A stretch of DNA of 64,000 bases from Notamacropus eugenii (lineage: Eukaryota > Chordata > Mammalia > Diprotodontia > Macropodidae). Both the position numbers and the translations under genes were made by a program. Under the pieces are notes generated by a model. The model did not search any database and was not told where the DNA came from. It was given only the letters and a program-made list of their open reading frames with translations. Location: positions 57,896,919 through 57,960,918 of the forward strand of contig NC_092875.1 of the NCBI RefSeq assembly GCF_028372415.1, read 5' to 3'. The first letter of the stretch is position 1. Each line of letters opens with the position of its first letter. Below, one piece after another: positions 1 through 12,674 of this stretch.

Positions 1-1397
1 TCTCACCCCTTAATTTCATTTTTTTAAAGATATGATCCCATCCTATTCAATTCACCCTGTGCTCTCTGTCTCTGTGTATATGTGTGTGTGTGTGCATGTG
101 TGTGTGTATGTGTGTAATCCCACCAACTATCCAGATACCGAAAAAAGTTTCAAGAGTTACAAATATCGTCTTTCCATGTAGGAATGTAAACAGTTCAACT
201 TTAATAAGTCCCTTATGATTTCTCTTTGCTGTTTACCTTTTCATACTTATCTTGATTCTTGTGTTTGAAAGTCAAATTTTTTTTCAGCCCTGGTCTTTTC
301 ATCAAGAATGCTTGAAAGTCCTCTGTTTCATTAAAAGACCATTTTTTCCTCTGAAGTATTATACTCAGTTTTGCTGGGTAGGTGATTCTTGGTTTTAGTC
401 CTAGTTCCTTTGCCTTCTGGAACATAATATTCCATACTCTTCTATCCCTTAGTGTAGAAGCAGCTAGATCTTGTGTTATCTTGCTTGTATTTCCACAATA
501 CTTGAATTGTTTCTTTCTAGCTGCTTGCAATATTTTCTCCTTGACCAAAGTACTCTGGAATTTGGCCACAACATTCCTAGGAGTTTCTCTTTTTGGATCT
601 CTTTCAGGAGGTGATTGGTGGATTCTTTCAATATTTATTTTGCCCTCTGGTTCTGGAATCTCAGGGCAGTTTTCCTTGATAATTTCATGAAAGATGATAT
701 CTAGGCTCTTTTTTTGATCATGGCTTTCAGGTGGTCCCATAATTTTTAAATTGTCTCTCCTGGATCTATTTTCCAGGTGAGTTATTTTTCCAATGAGATA
801 TTTCACATTCTCTTCCATTTTTCCATTCTTTTGGTTTTGTTTTGTGATTTCTTGGTTAATCATAAAGTCATTAGCCTCCATCTGTTCCATTCTAATTTTG
901 AAAGAACTATTTTCTTCAGTGAGCTTTTGAACTTCCTTTTCCATTTGGCTAATTCTGCTTTTGAAAACATTCTTCTCCTCATTGGCTTTTTTGAACCTCT
1001 TTTGCCAATTGAGTTAGCCTATTTTTAAAGGTGTGATTTTCTTCAGCATTTTTTGAGGTCTCCTTTAGCAAGGTGTTGACCCATTTTTCATGCTTTTCTT
1101 TCATCCCTTTCATTTCTCTTCCCAGTTTTTCCTCCACCTCTCTTACTTGATTTTCAAAATCCTTTTTGAGCTCTTCCGTGACCTGAGACCACTGAATATT
1201 TATTTTGAATATTTGGGATGCAGAAGCCTTGACTTTCATGTCTTTCCCTGATGGTAAGCATTGTCCTTCCTCATCTGAAAGGATGGGAGAAAGTACCTGT
1301 TCACCAAGAAAGTAACCTTCTATAGCCTTATTATCTTCCCCTTTTTGGGCATTTTGCCAACCAGTTTCTTGACTTTTGGTCAAGAGTAGGGTATACT
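1..1397 (-). mobile_element. HAL1 (half-L1), 3' part of an element split by a younger HAL1
   Basis: Read on the minus strand, this holds an L1 ORF1-like protein. A coiled coil rich in Glu/Lys (about 1460-980) is followed by the RRM and C-terminal domains (about 944-213) with motifs such as LENRSRRDNLKIMG and RITYPAKLSIILQ. ORF1 is followed directly by a 3' tail and not by ORF2, the hallmark of HAL1. ORF1 is broken between its two halves. The 5' part continues at 4185-4757, beyond the nested insertion, and the 3' end lies left of the window. Confidence 0.82.
1382..1397. repeat. Target-site duplication, left copy
   Basis: The 16-bp direct repeat aagagtagggtatact lies just 5' of the HAL1 and matches 4169-4184 exactly. 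Removing the HAL1 and one copy restores the minus-strand HAL1 5' region. Confidence 0.9.
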
Positions 1398-4168
1398 GAG
1401 CGGAGCCAAGATGGCGGAGTAGAAAGACGCAAATACACATAGCTCTGAACCCACAATCCATACAACATCAGTATAAAGTAACTCATGGCGATTTCTGGAG
1501 CAGTGAGGCCACAGAACAGTGAAGAGAAGGAGATTTCTGTTCCAGAGGGACCTGCAAACCTCTCGCAAAAGGTCTGTCGCGCTGCAGACACGGAGCCCAG
1601 CCCAGCCCAGACCTGCTGCGACCGCGACACCAAGAGGAACAGACCCGAGCAGGCTTCAGGGATGGGATCTCCAGCGGCCGCACAAGTCCCTCCACCCACA
1701 GGTGACGGGGGTCGGTGAGAGAGTCTCTTTGGTGGGTCGAAAGGGGAGTGGGGTGCCCCCATGGCTCGGGCCCCCTCGGGAGGCAGAGGCTGAGGGGTGG
1801 CAGCAGACCAGGGCTCCCCGGGCGGGCAGGAGCCTGGATCCATTGTTGAAGGTCTGTGCATAAACCCCCTGAGGGAACTGAGCCTGAGAGGCAACCCTGC
1901 CCCGACCTGACCACCTGAACTTAATCTCACACTGAATAGCAGCCCTGCCCCCGCCAAAAGCCCTGAGGCGGGAAGCAGCATTTGAATCTTAGACCCCAAA
2001 CACTGGCTGGGAGGATCAGGAGGCGAGGTGGGTGTGAGGAGAATATTCAGAGGTCAAGTCACTGGCTGGGAAAATGCCCAGAAAAGGGAAAAGAAATAAG
2101 ACTACAGAAGGTTACTTTCTAGGTGAACAGGCAATTCCTCCCTGCCTTTCTGATGAGGAAGAACAATGCTTACCATCAGGCAAAGACACAGAAGGCAAGG
2201 CTTCTGTGTCCCAGCCCACCAAATGGGCTCAGGCCATGGAAGAGCTCAAAAAGAATTTTGAAAATCAAGTTAGAGAGGTGGAGGAAAATCTGGGAAGAGA
2301 AATGAGAGACATGAAGTCAAAGTATGAACAACAAATCAGCACCCTGCTAAAGGAGACCCAAAAAAATGTTGAAGAAAATAACACCTTGAAAAATAGGCTA
2401 ACTCAATTGGCAAAAGAGGTTCAAGAAGCCAATGAGGAGAATTAGCCAAATGGAAAAGGAGATTCAAAAGCTCACTGAAGAAAATAGTTCTTTCAAATAG
2501 TTCTTTCAAAATTAGAATGGCACAGATGGAGGCTAAAGACTTTGTGAGAAAGCAAGATATCACAATACAAAACCAAAAGAATGGAAAAATGGAAGATAAT
2601 GTGAAATACCTCATGGGGAAAACAACTGACCTGGAAAACAGATCCAGGAGAGACAATTTAAAAATTATGGGCCTACCTGAAAGCCATGATCAAAAAAAGA
2701 GCCTAGACATCATCTTTCATGAAATTATCAAGGAAAACTGCCCTGAGATTCTAGAACCAGAGGGCAAAATAAATATTCAAGGAATCCACAGAACACCGCC
2801 TGAAAGAGATCCAAAAAGAGAAACTCCTAGGAACATTGCGGCCAAATTCCAGAATTCCCAGGTGAAGGAGAAAATATTGCAAGCAGCTAGAAAGAAACAA
2901 TTCAAGTATTGTGGAAATACAATCAGGATAATACAAGATCTAGCACCCTCTACATTAAGGGATCGAAGGGCATGGAATAGGATATTCCAGAAGTCAAAGG
3001 AACTAGGACTAAAACCAAGAATCACCTACCCAGCAAAACTGAGTATAATACTTCAGGGGAAAAAATGGTCTTTCAATGAAATTGAGGACTTTCAAGCATT
3101 CTTGATGAAAAGACCAGAGCTGAAAAGAAAATTTGACTTTCAAACACAAGAATGAAGAGAACCAGGAAAAGGTGAACAGCAAAGAGAAGTCATAAGGGAC
3201 TTACTAAAGTTGAACTGTTTACATTCCTACATGGAAAGACAATATTTGTAACTCTTGAAACTTTTCAGTATCTGGGTACTGGGTGGGATTACACACACAC
3301 ACATGCACACATGCACACACACATAGAGACAGAGTGCACAGAGTGAATTGAATAGGATGGGATCATATCTTAAAAAAAAATGAAATCAAGCAGTGAGAGA
3401 AATATATTGGGAGGAGAAAGGGAGAAATGGAATGGGGCAAATTATCTCTCATAAAAGAGGGAAGCAAAAGACTCATTAGTGGAGGGATAAAGAGGGGAGG
3501 TGAGAGAAAAACATGAAGTCTACTCTCATCACATTCCACTAAAGGAAAGAATAAAATGCACACTCATTTTGGTATGAAAACCTATCTTACAATACAGGAA
3601 AGTGGGGGATAAGGGGATAAGCAGGGTGGGGGGGATGATAGAAGGGAGGGCATGGGGAGGAGGGTGCAATTTGAGGTCGACACTCATGGGGAGGGATAGG
3701 ATCAAAAGAGAATAGAAGTAATGGGGGACAGGATAGGATGGACGGAAATATAGTCAGTCTTATACAACACAACTATTATGGAAATCATTTGCAAAACTAC
3801 ACAGATTTGGCCTATATTGAATTGCTTGCCTTCCAAAGGGAAAGGGTGGAGAGGGAGGGAGGTAAAGAAGTTGGAACTCAAAGTGTTAGGATCAACTGTC
3901 GAGTAATGCTCTTGCCACTAGGAAACAAGAAATATAGGTAAACGGGTATAGAAAGCTGTCTGGCCCTACAGGACAAAAGAGAAGATGGAGACAAGGGCAG
4001 AGAGGGATGATAGAAGAGAGAGCAGATTGGTGATAGGGGCAATTAGAATGCTTGGTGTTTGGGGGGGGAGGGGATAAAAGGGGAGAAAATTTGGAACCCA
4101 AAATTTTGTGAAAATGAATGTTAAAAGTTAAATAAATAAATTTTATATATATATATATATATATATAA
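1398..4168 (+). mobile_element. Full-length HAL1 (half-L1) retrotransposon inserted in an older HAL1
   Basis: The 2.77-kb element has a GC-rich 5' UTR that begins gagccaagatggcgga, an ORF1 region (2074-3155), a purine-rich 3' region, and an A/TA-rich end near 4130-4168. It lacks ORF2 entirely. It is bounded by perfect 16-bp direct repeats (aagagtagggtatact), which show target-primed insertion by L1 machinery. It lies inside a minus-strand HAL1. The retained CpGs in the 5' UTR and the perfect TSD suggest it is younger than its host element. Confidence 0.88.
2074..3155 (+). pseudogene. HAL1 ORF1 (L1 ORF1p-like RNA-binding protein), broken
   Basis: This encodes the ORF1 protein, an RNA chaperone of L1-type RNPs. 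The first open stretch (2074-2445, 123 aa from MPRKGKRNKTTEG) covers the N-terminus and coiled coil. The second (2517-3155) holds the RRM-like domain (LENRSRRDNLKIMGLPESHD) and C-terminal domain (RITYPAKLSIIL). Between them lie a stop after EANEEN and a perfect 13-bp tandem duplication at 2483-2508, which shifts the frame. It is therefore not expected to make full ORF1p. Confidence 0.82.
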
Positions 4169-4184
4169 AAGAGTAGGGTATACT
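4169..4184. repeat. Target-site duplication, right copy
   Basis: This is the exact partner of 1382-1397. It directly follows the TA-rich 3' end of the HAL1. Confidence 0.9.
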
Positions 4185-4757
4185 CTGGGGACCTATAAGA
4201 TCTCAGGTTCTCCAAGGTGGCACAATCAAGGGAGAGGAGTTCATGCCCTGACCCGGCTCATGGCTGAGATTCAGACCAGTAGCTCAATTCCCCCCTGGGG
4301 GGGATTATCCAACAATGGAGACTGGCTGCTGCCTGCCCTGGCCATGCCCACTGCTGCCTCTGTGGCCACTTCCTGGGACCAGAGGTATGGGGGGAGCCTG
4401 TTCCCTTCTCTACCAGCTGAAAAAGCCCTCTGACTGATCTTTGGTGCCTATCAGTTGAGGGATCTGCAAACCTCTGCTGCTGCAGGTGGGGATTTCACCC
4501 CCAAGGCCTGCTCCAGCCCTTCTCCTTCCAGTGGGCACTGCGTGGTCAAGGTGGAGCTGCACTCTGCTCCATGTCCAGTGCCACAGACCTTTCCTATTGG
4601 CCTTCCAGGTCACACTGGGCTGGAGATCTCCTCCATGCCGTCATTCTGTGGTTTCTGCTGCTCTAGAGTTAAGAGTCATTCTTTATAGGTATTTTATGGG
4701 CTGTGGGGGAAGAGCTAGAGTATGTGTGTCCACTATCTTGGCTCCACCCTCAGTGCC
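4185..4757 (-). mobile_element. 5' UTR of the split minus-strand HAL1
   Basis: Read on the minus strand it begins ggtggagccaagatagtgg, the typical marsupial L1/HAL1 5' end. It runs through a moderately GC-rich untranslated leader into the target site of the nested HAL1 and continues as ORF1 at 1397-213. The 573 bp resemble the leaders at 38.65, 45.02 and 15.72 kb. Confidence 0.75.
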
Positions 4758-5535
4758 AAATTTTTAAGAATAAGAGCCATTCCCAAATGATAAATGGTCA
4801 AAGGATATTAACAGTTCATTTTCAGAAGAATCAAAGCTATCTATAGTCATAAGAAAATGTTCTAAATCACTATTAATAGGAGACATGCAAAATGATGCCA
4901 CCTCTCATCTATCAGAAATGACAAATGCTGGAGAATATGTGGGAAAATAGGTACACTAATGCACTGTTGGTTGAAACATGAACTGTTCTGTGCATTCTTA
5001 TATTTGGAACTATGTCCAAAGAAGTGCACACCCATCAGTTGGGGAAGATCTGAACAACCTGTAGTATAGTATTGTGGTGGAATGACATTTGCTCTAAGAA
5101 ATGATGAAAACAGCTTCAGAAAATCCTGGTAAGAGTTAGATCAACTTATCCAAAGTGAAGTGAGCAGAACCAAGAGAATACTGTACACAGTAATATTGTA
5201 ATAATGTTGTTTTGTAATCAACTGTGAAAGATTTAGCTACTCTGATCAATAAAATGAATTGAAACAATTCCAAAAGATCCATTATGAAAATGCTATTCGC
5301 CTTCAGAAAAAGAAATGATTAACTTTGAGTGTTAATTTAAGTGCAATTTTTTCACTTTGTTTTGCTTTCTTTAAAATGACTAACATGGAAATATGGTTTG
5401 CATGATTTCTCATGTATAACAGATACTTACCTTCTCAGTGGGTAGGTGAGTAGTTGGAGGGAGGGAGAAAAGTTGGAACTCAACATTAAAAAAAGATTGT
5501 CAAAAATAAATTGACAATATTTTTTAAAAAAGAAA
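4758..5535 (+). mobile_element. L1 3' end (ORF2 tail and 3' UTR), 5'-truncated
   Basis: Sense-strand remnants of the L1 ORF2 C-terminus are visible (agtgaagtgagcagaaccaa and the atggaatgacatttgctct region). A 3' UTR ending in A-rich sequence near 5530 follows. It has many substitutions and no long open frame. Similar segments occur at 18370-19388 and 51500-52515. Confidence 0.75.
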
Positions 5536-6185
5536 AGCTTTAAAGCTCTGGGTAAATGTCTGCTGTCCTTTTCATCAGCACCCTGCCCTCCAGGAAGATA
5601 TGTCTTTTTGTTTGTGTGGTCTCTAGGTTCTGCTCACAAACTTTCCTGTTATTAATGGTTGATTGTGTAGTTTTTGCTTCCTTGTTTCTGTTCCCAAGTG
5701 CTTGGTGTATCCACTCACTCCACCAAGTGCATAAAGAAGTGGGAGGCCATTGGATAGGGATGAAAAATTAAGTAGAAAGTCAATGTGGATACCACCTTTG
5801 GATATTCCAACTGATTTTCATAAATCTACTCTATCCTGCCACTCTCATTCATGCCTTTCTACAAATCCTCACCCAAGGACAAATTTTATTTTATTTTTTT
5901 ATATCTCTGGTGAACCTATTAGGGCCCAGAGTATCTATCTGTACTTTTGTTCATGCACTTAATCAACTGAATATGGAGGAATGGTTCGATTTCTCACAAA
6001 TCTGAGTTAATTCCTTATTTTAGTGTCAGGATTTTGTCAGAAGTATTATGGAAATATTTCTCCCCAATCCGTTTCTTTCCTTTTTATTCTCATTGTACTG
6101 ATTTTTCCCATATAAAAGTCTTTATCTATATTATTAAGCCAATTGACTTTGTTTCTTGTAATTACTGATAAAGGCAAGTAGGCGG
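5536..6185. other. Unassigned AT-rich DNA
   Basis: I see no gene, splice-site pattern or recognised repeat in these 650 bases. Short open frames here have no recognisable domain. Confidence 0.4.
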
Positions 6186-6385
6186 AGCAATGAATAAAGG
6201 AATGGGATGAAACTGGAGTCAAAAAGACCTGAGTTCTGCCTTAGATATTTACTAGCTGTTGCACTTCACCTTTCTCTGTCTCATTTTCCTCATCAATGGC
6301 ATCTGTCTCCCAGGGTTGTAATGAGGATAAATTCAATAATATCTGTAAAACACTTTGCTGGTATGTAAATACCAGCTGTTGTTTT
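6186..6385 (+). mobile_element. MIR/MON1-like SINE
   Basis: The core-SINE pattern is visible: a gagttct/tagctgt-type middle, a tctgtctcattttcctcatc segment, then agggttgtaatgaggat and a tail with aaacactttgc. It is diverged, as expected of an old SINE. Confidence 0.65.
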
Positions 6386-6519
6386 TCTCTGAGTTTTGCA
6401 TTAGTTTTGGTTTTTGTTTTAACAAGACAGTGTCCTAATTATACACAGAGAGATGACTGAGGGAAGGCTCCCACATCAGTCATAAGCTTTTCCACTCCAT
6501 TAACACACAATAACCTTCT

Positions 6520-7650
6520 TTTATCTTATTTAATATTTTATTTTTCCCAATTACATGTAAAAACTATTTTAACATTTCTTTTTTTTTTTTTTTTAAAATT
6601 TTGAGTTCCAAATTGTCCCTCTCACTCTAATCCTCTCCATCACTGAGAAGGCAAGCAGTTCAACAGGGGTAATACTTGTATAGGCATAGAAAACACATTT
6701 CCATGTAAGTAATTTTGTGAAAGATAACCCAGAGATTCTCCCCTCCACAAAAAAAAAATTAATGAAAAAGTATCTGACGTACATTCAGTCTCTACCAGTT
6801 TTTTCTCTGGAGATGGACAGCAACTTTTGTCATAAGTCCTACAGAATTATCTTGGATCATTGTATTGCTAAGAATAACTGAGTTATTTATAGTAGATCAT
6901 TATACAATATTGATGTTACTGGGTACAATACCTTGATGTTACTGTGCACAGTGTTTTCTTGGTTCTGCTCATTGCACTTTACATCAGTTCATGTAAATCT
7001 TTCCATGTTTTTCTGAGAGCATCATGCTCATCATTACTTAAAGGACAATAGTATTGCATCACATCATATATAACAACTTGTTCAACCATTCCCCAGCTGA
7101 TGAACGTCACCTCACTTCCAATTCTTTGCCACCCCTAAAGAGCTGCTATAAATATTTTTGTGCACATAGGTCCTTTTCCTTTAAAAAATTTTTTTTGCCT
7201 CTTTGGGATCCAGACTTACTTGGAATATTTCTTGGTCAAAGGGTATGCATGGTTTTTATATCTCTTTAGGCATGTTTCCAAATTGCTTGCTAAAATGAAT
7301 GAATCAGTATACAATTCACCAGTTGCACATTACTGTTTTAATTTTCTCACATCCCCTCCAATGTTTATCATTTTCCTTTTTTTGTCATATTAGTCAAACT
7401 GACAGATATAAAGTAGTAGCTAAGAGTTTTTTTAATTTGCATTTATTTCATCAATAGTGATTCAGAGCATTTTTTGTATGACTATAGATAACCTTGATTA
7501 CTTTGTCTGAAAACTGCCTGTTCATATCCATTGATCATTTATCAACTGAGGAATGGGTCTTATTGCTATCCATTTCCTGTAGTTTTCTCTATGTCTGAGA
7601 AATGAAGATTTTTATCAGAGAAACTTACCCTAAAATTTTTTTCACAGTAG
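6520..7650 (-). mobile_element. L1 3' end, minus strand
   Basis: The reverse complement of the marsupial L1 3' UTR begins at the A-rich end near 6520-6600. The ORF2 tail follows, with signature phrases such as catcagttcatgtaaatctt, ctgaaaactgcctgttcata and agaaatgaagatttttatca. It is parallel to 37385-38640 and 29400-30480. Confidence 0.8.
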
Positions 7651-8105
7651 TGATTACCAACTAGGCATATCCCTCCATCCTTTTTTCCCCTTGTTTATCA
7701 AACTCTCTGTCTCCTTTCAGTCTTACTAATAAGAAATACTTAAAGCATGAAAATAAAAAATAATTAGAATTGAGCAAGTCAAAGTTAATGAATCCAAGTA
7801 GGATTCTATGATATTCCTGTACGTTTATCCAAGTAGGATAAACAAGGGGAAAATACAATGGATAAAAAATGAGCATTTCTTTATGTCTTTTAAAAACATC
7901 ACTCTATTTTTCCTCAGTATTCTACCTCCTCTACTCTTTCCTAGTAGTCAACAAAAAACATTTTTAAAGACAAAAAATAAGAAAAGAGAAAGAAGATGAA
8001 AAAAGTCACCATAACTGATCAATACATTGAAAAAATCAGAGAGTTTATGTAATGTAAAATCTTGTGAACTTCTCACCTTTTCAAAGAACGGGGTGGGAAA
8101 TAACA
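7651..8105. other. Unassigned AT-rich DNA
   Basis: About 450 bases lie between two minus-strand L1 pieces. No gene or recognised repeat is seen. Confidence 0.35.
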
Positions 8106-9234
8106 TTAGCAACCTAATAAAATTTTATTTTTTTCCACTTACATATTAAAGACAATTTTTAACATTGGAAAAAAATTGAATTCCAAATTTTCTCTATTTC
8201 TCTCTCTTCTTGCTCTACATTGGAAAGGGAAACAATTTGATAAAGGCAATACATATGCAGTCATGGAAAACATTCCTATATTAGGTATATTGTGAAAGAA
8301 AACAGATAGAAAATCCAAAGAAAAATAAAGAGAGTTTAAAAAGTGTGCTTCAGTTTGCCTCCTGACTCTATCAGCTCTTTCTCTGAGAATGAATAGCGTG
8401 TTTCATCATTAGGTCCTTTAGAGCTGTCTTGGAGCATTGTATTTCTGAGAATAGCTCAGTCATTCAAAGTTGATAATCATGCACTGTTGCTTTTATTGTG
8501 CTCATTGTTCTCCTAGCTGTGCCATTTCACTCAGGGTTGTCTTAATTTTCAATTCTCTAAAAAACAGCAATTTAGAGTGCTTTTCTTATGACTATAAATA
8601 GCTTTGATTTCATCTTCTGAAAACTATTCATATCCTCTGATCACTTATCAATTGGGGAATGGCTTTTATTTTTTTAATTTGACTCAGTTCCCTATGTATT
8701 TGAGAAATGAGGCCTTTATCAGAGAAACATCTTAATTAGTTTTTTGTTTTTTATATTACTATATTATCTATGGTACTTTTTATCACAATGTAGTTTCCAT
8801 GATTATCTCTTTTAAATTAAGTCTACCTTTGTTTTTGCTTTGTCTGAGGTCATGATTACTACTCCTGCTTTTTTTTTTTTTTTACTTCAGTTGAAGTGCA
8901 ATAGATTCTGCTCCAGTTGTTTAGTTGAATTCTCTCTCTGTGTGTTTTTGTTTCAGATATGTCTCTTGTACACAGAACATTGTTGGATTCTGGTATCTAA
9001 TCCATTCTGCTATCCCACTTTGTTTTATGCGGGAGTTTATCCTATTCACAGTTACACTTTCCAACTGTGGATTTCTTTCAGTCCTATTTTATTTTATTTT
9101 TCTCTCTCTTTTTTATTCTGTTCTTCCTCAAAAGTCTGTTTTCCTTCTGAGCACTGTATCCTTTAATCCAGCCTCCCTTTTATTATTCCCCTCCACAACC
9201 CTATTGGGTAAGATAGATTTCCATATCCAACTGA

Positions 9235-9265
<31 letters not shown>

Positions 9266-11525
9266 CACACATACATACATATATATGTACACACAGATGT
9301 ACATGTATATGTACAAACATATATAAATATATATGCATACATATACATATATATGTTCTTCCTTCTTTGAGCCAATTTCCATGAGAGTGAGATGCAAACA
9401 TAAACATTAACTGCCATCCCCCACCTTTTTCTTCCCTATAAAACCTCTTTTTTCCATATCTCTTTTATGTGAGAAAATTTTGCTCATTCTGTCTCTCCTT
9501 TCCCCTTCTACCAATGCATCTCTTTCTCACTCATTTTTTTTGGAGAACATCCCAATATAATTGACTCACACTCATATCCTCTGTCTATATTGGGATGTAA
9601 ATGGCTTAACTTTATTGACTTTCTTATGATTACTCTGTTATATTTACCTTTTTGCATTTCTCTTGCATCACCTTCTTGAATGTAAAATTTTCCATTTGGC
9701 TCTGGTCTTTTTATCAGCAGTACTTAAAAGTTCTCTATTTCATGAAATATCCATTTTTCTCTGGAAGGATTATACTCAGTTTTGCTGGGAAGGTGATTTT
9801 TGTTTGTAATCCTAGCTCCTTTGCTTCCTGGAATATCACATTCCAAGTCATCAACTTCTTTAATATGGAAGCTGCTAAATTTTGTATTATTCTGACTGTG
9901 GCTCCATGATATTTGAATTATTTTTTTCCAGATGCTGGTAATATCTTCACTTTGACCTGGGAGCTCTGGAATGTGGCTATAATATTTTTGGTAGCTTTCA
10001 TTTTGCGATTTCTTTTAGGAAGTGATTGGTGGATTCTTTCAATTTCTATTTTACTTTCTGGATCAAAGATACTGGGGCAGTTTTCCTTTAGAATTGATTG
10101 ATATTTTATGTTTTGGCTCTTTCCTTGATCAAGACTTTCAGGTAATTCAATACTTTTTAAATTGTCTGTTCCTGATGATTTCCTGGGTCAGTTGTTTTTT
10201 TCCATTATGAAATTTCACTTTCTCTTCTATTTTTTTTTCATACTTTTGACTTTGTTTTTATTATTTCTTGATGCCTCATGGAGTCACTAGATTCTACTTG
10301 CCCAATTCTAATTTTTAAGGAATTATTTTCTTCAGTGAGATTTTTTTCCTTCTTTTCCCCATTTTCTCATTCTGCTTTTAAAGGAATTCCTTTCTTCAGT
10401 GAATTTTTATCTTATTTAACCTTTAGATCAAATTTAGATTTTCTTCAGCATTTTTATGTCTAAGCTGTTTATTTTCTTTTCATAATGTTCTTTCATTACT
10501 TTAATTTCTTTTCCCATTTTTTTTCTATCACTCATCACCTTCTTGAAGTCTTTCAGGAATTTTTGTTGGACTTAGGTCAATCAGTGCTTTTCCTTGAAGC
10601 TTTGTTTGTAGCTGTTTTCACATTGCTATCTTCTTTTGAGTTTTGTCTTGTTCTTCCCTGCCATTGTAGGAGCTTTTGATGCTCAGGTTCTTTATTTGTT
10701 GTTTGTTCATTTTTTCAGCCTTTTTCTTTATTTTGAGCTTTGAGTTAAAATTAGGCTCAGATCACTTGAGTATAGAGATGAAATGTCCCAAGCTTCAGGC
10801 TTATTCTAGCTTCAGTGCTGATATTTTCAAAGCTAGTTGTGGAGTTATGCAAGTTTTTGGTGCTTCCAAGGTGGACTGATATATGGAAAGATGTGGCCAC
10901 TTCTCTCTTGGTCTGCACTCTGGCCTTTACCCAGGAAGGACCCCAGCTCCCCTCTAGCCACAAATACTAGCAATGATTCGTTTTGCCTGGAACTGTGTGT
11001 TGGCCCCCTGCTCTGCTACAGTCACAATTGCTCCTTGATGTCTTGGAAATGTCATCAGGGCCCCTTCTCCCTTGTAACTGACCACAAACACTCCTCTCTG
11101 CCCTAGAACTGTGACCTGAAACTATGATCCAGAACTTACATGGACAATATAATTGCCAATCAGTGCCACTGCACCCAATGCCTGCAAAAGTTACCTTATA
11201 ATCTCTTTCCAATCAGTTGTCTGACTCCCTTACCATTCCTAGGCTGACAGTTCCTAAAGCTACTGCTGCTGCCACTGCTGTGAAAGCTTTCTTCAAGGCC
11301 AATTGCTTGTGCTGTTGTACAAGAGCCCCTTCCCTGGTATCCCAGATCTCTCTTGCCAACCTCCTAAGTTGTCCTAGGCTGGAAAAAATGTCTCAGTCTG
11401 AACTTTCATTGGCTCTGCCACTCCAAAACTTCATTGGATGAGTTATTTTAAAGTTGCTTGGAGGTGTATGTTTGGAGGGTTCAGCCAGGCTGCTTACTGT
11501 ACTCTGCCATTTTGGTTCTGCCCTG
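8106..11525 (-). mobile_element. Internally deleted L1 with 5' UTR, ORF1, ORF2 start and 3' end
   Basis: Read from 11525 leftward there is a 5' end with accaaaatggcagagtacag and a GC-richer leader to about 10740. A decayed ORF1 follows (10700-9640), then a purine-rich spacer with a CA/TA microsatellite (9360-9235). Next comes the start of the ORF2 endonuclease region (about 9070-8800). The sequence then jumps near 8745 straight into the ORF2 tail and 3' UTR (8740-8106). The reverse-transcriptase core is missing. The element is old and has many breaks. Confidence 0.72.
9235..9353. repeat. TG/TA compound microsatellite
   Basis: A (TG)n run is followed by alternating TA/CA/TG repeats. Three overlapping open frames here are only translations of this repeat. 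Confidence 0.95.
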
Positions 11526-11539
11526 TATAGTATTAATTA

Positions 11540-12265
11540 AGGTAATTTTTCAGTTGATTTCAACCATTTACACTTCAGTGATAGATCTATATATCAAACT
11601 ATGATCCTTCTCTTAAATTCGAGTCACATCTCCTTAACTGCCTGCTGGATATCTCTTTATAAATATCCTGTAGGAACCTCAAACTCAACAAGTCCAAAAT
11701 ATAATTCATTATTTTTTCCATTTTCTCCTTCTCCTCTTTCCCCTCCTCCCCATCTCACCTCACCCAGACCAATGTCTCTCCAAACTCCTCTATTTCAATA
11801 GAAGGCAACACCTCCAAGATTTTTAAACTTGAAATTATCCTTGATTCTACTCTATCCTTCCATAATCAATAAGTTGGAAAGTTTTGCTGAACCTGCCTCT
11901 ATATCTCTCTGATTCTGCACATTCAATCAGTCATTGCCCAAGTTAGGTCTTTATCACCTCCCACCTGGACTAATAAAATATTCTGCCCCATATTCTCCCA
12001 TTGGTACATTGCTTTTGCTATTCAACACAATCTCCACAAAGGTACCAACATAACCTTTCTGAAGGTACACATCTGATGATGTCACTCTCATGTTTAGAAA
12101 CCAGCAATGGCTCCCACTTACTAAAAGGATAAAATCTGTATGTCTTACATTGACATTTAAGGCCCTGCTCAGTCTGATTTTATCAGACTTTTCCAGAACT
12201 ACCCCACATAAGTTCTTATTATAAAATTCCACATTCTGGCCAAACTACCTTAGTAAACATTCACT
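11540..12265 (+). mobile_element. L2 LINE 3' fragment
   Basis: It contains diverged L2 signature phrases: atctgatgatgtcactctca, aaaccagcaatggctccca, aaggataaaatctgtatg, catttaaggccctgctcag and a following ccagaactacc region. It is ancient and non-coding. Confidence 0.7.
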
Positions 12266-12639
12266 GATTTATTAAACTCATGGTAGTTCATTTTCTTTCT
12301 CTTTCTCACTTTCCTTTGCCCAATATTCCTGTAACCTGTGACTTAAAGGTCATTTCCATGCTACTTACTGGTGGAGACCGATTACTCAAAGTTGTGGGCA
12401 TGCATAAGGGGTATTGGTGAGAGCTTCAGAGAAGATGGAGTCTCATCTTCTGGTTTCCAGAAGAGAAGAAGATACTTTAAGAAAGATATACAATTCCAAA
12501 CTCTCATCAAGTCCCTGAAAGAAGAGAGACACTGGAAAAAACTGACATGTAAAGGAGTAGGCATCTTAATCATATCCCTATCCCCTATTTACTATTCTGT
12601 AGACTTCAGGGAAATTCCCCTTCGGTGAGATCTAAAGTG

Positions 12640-12674
<35 letters not shown>

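Noticed and set aside
1500-1960. CpG island / host promoter
   Set aside because: The GC-rich segment is the HAL1 5' UTR; no host exon follows.
1331-1999. 222-aa minus-strand open frame
   Set aside because: It is antisense to the GC-rich HAL1 leader and crosses the insertion boundary at 1397, so it is chance.
9128-9417. Cys/Tyr/His-rich small proteins
   Set aside because: Translations of the TG/TA microsatellite in several frames.
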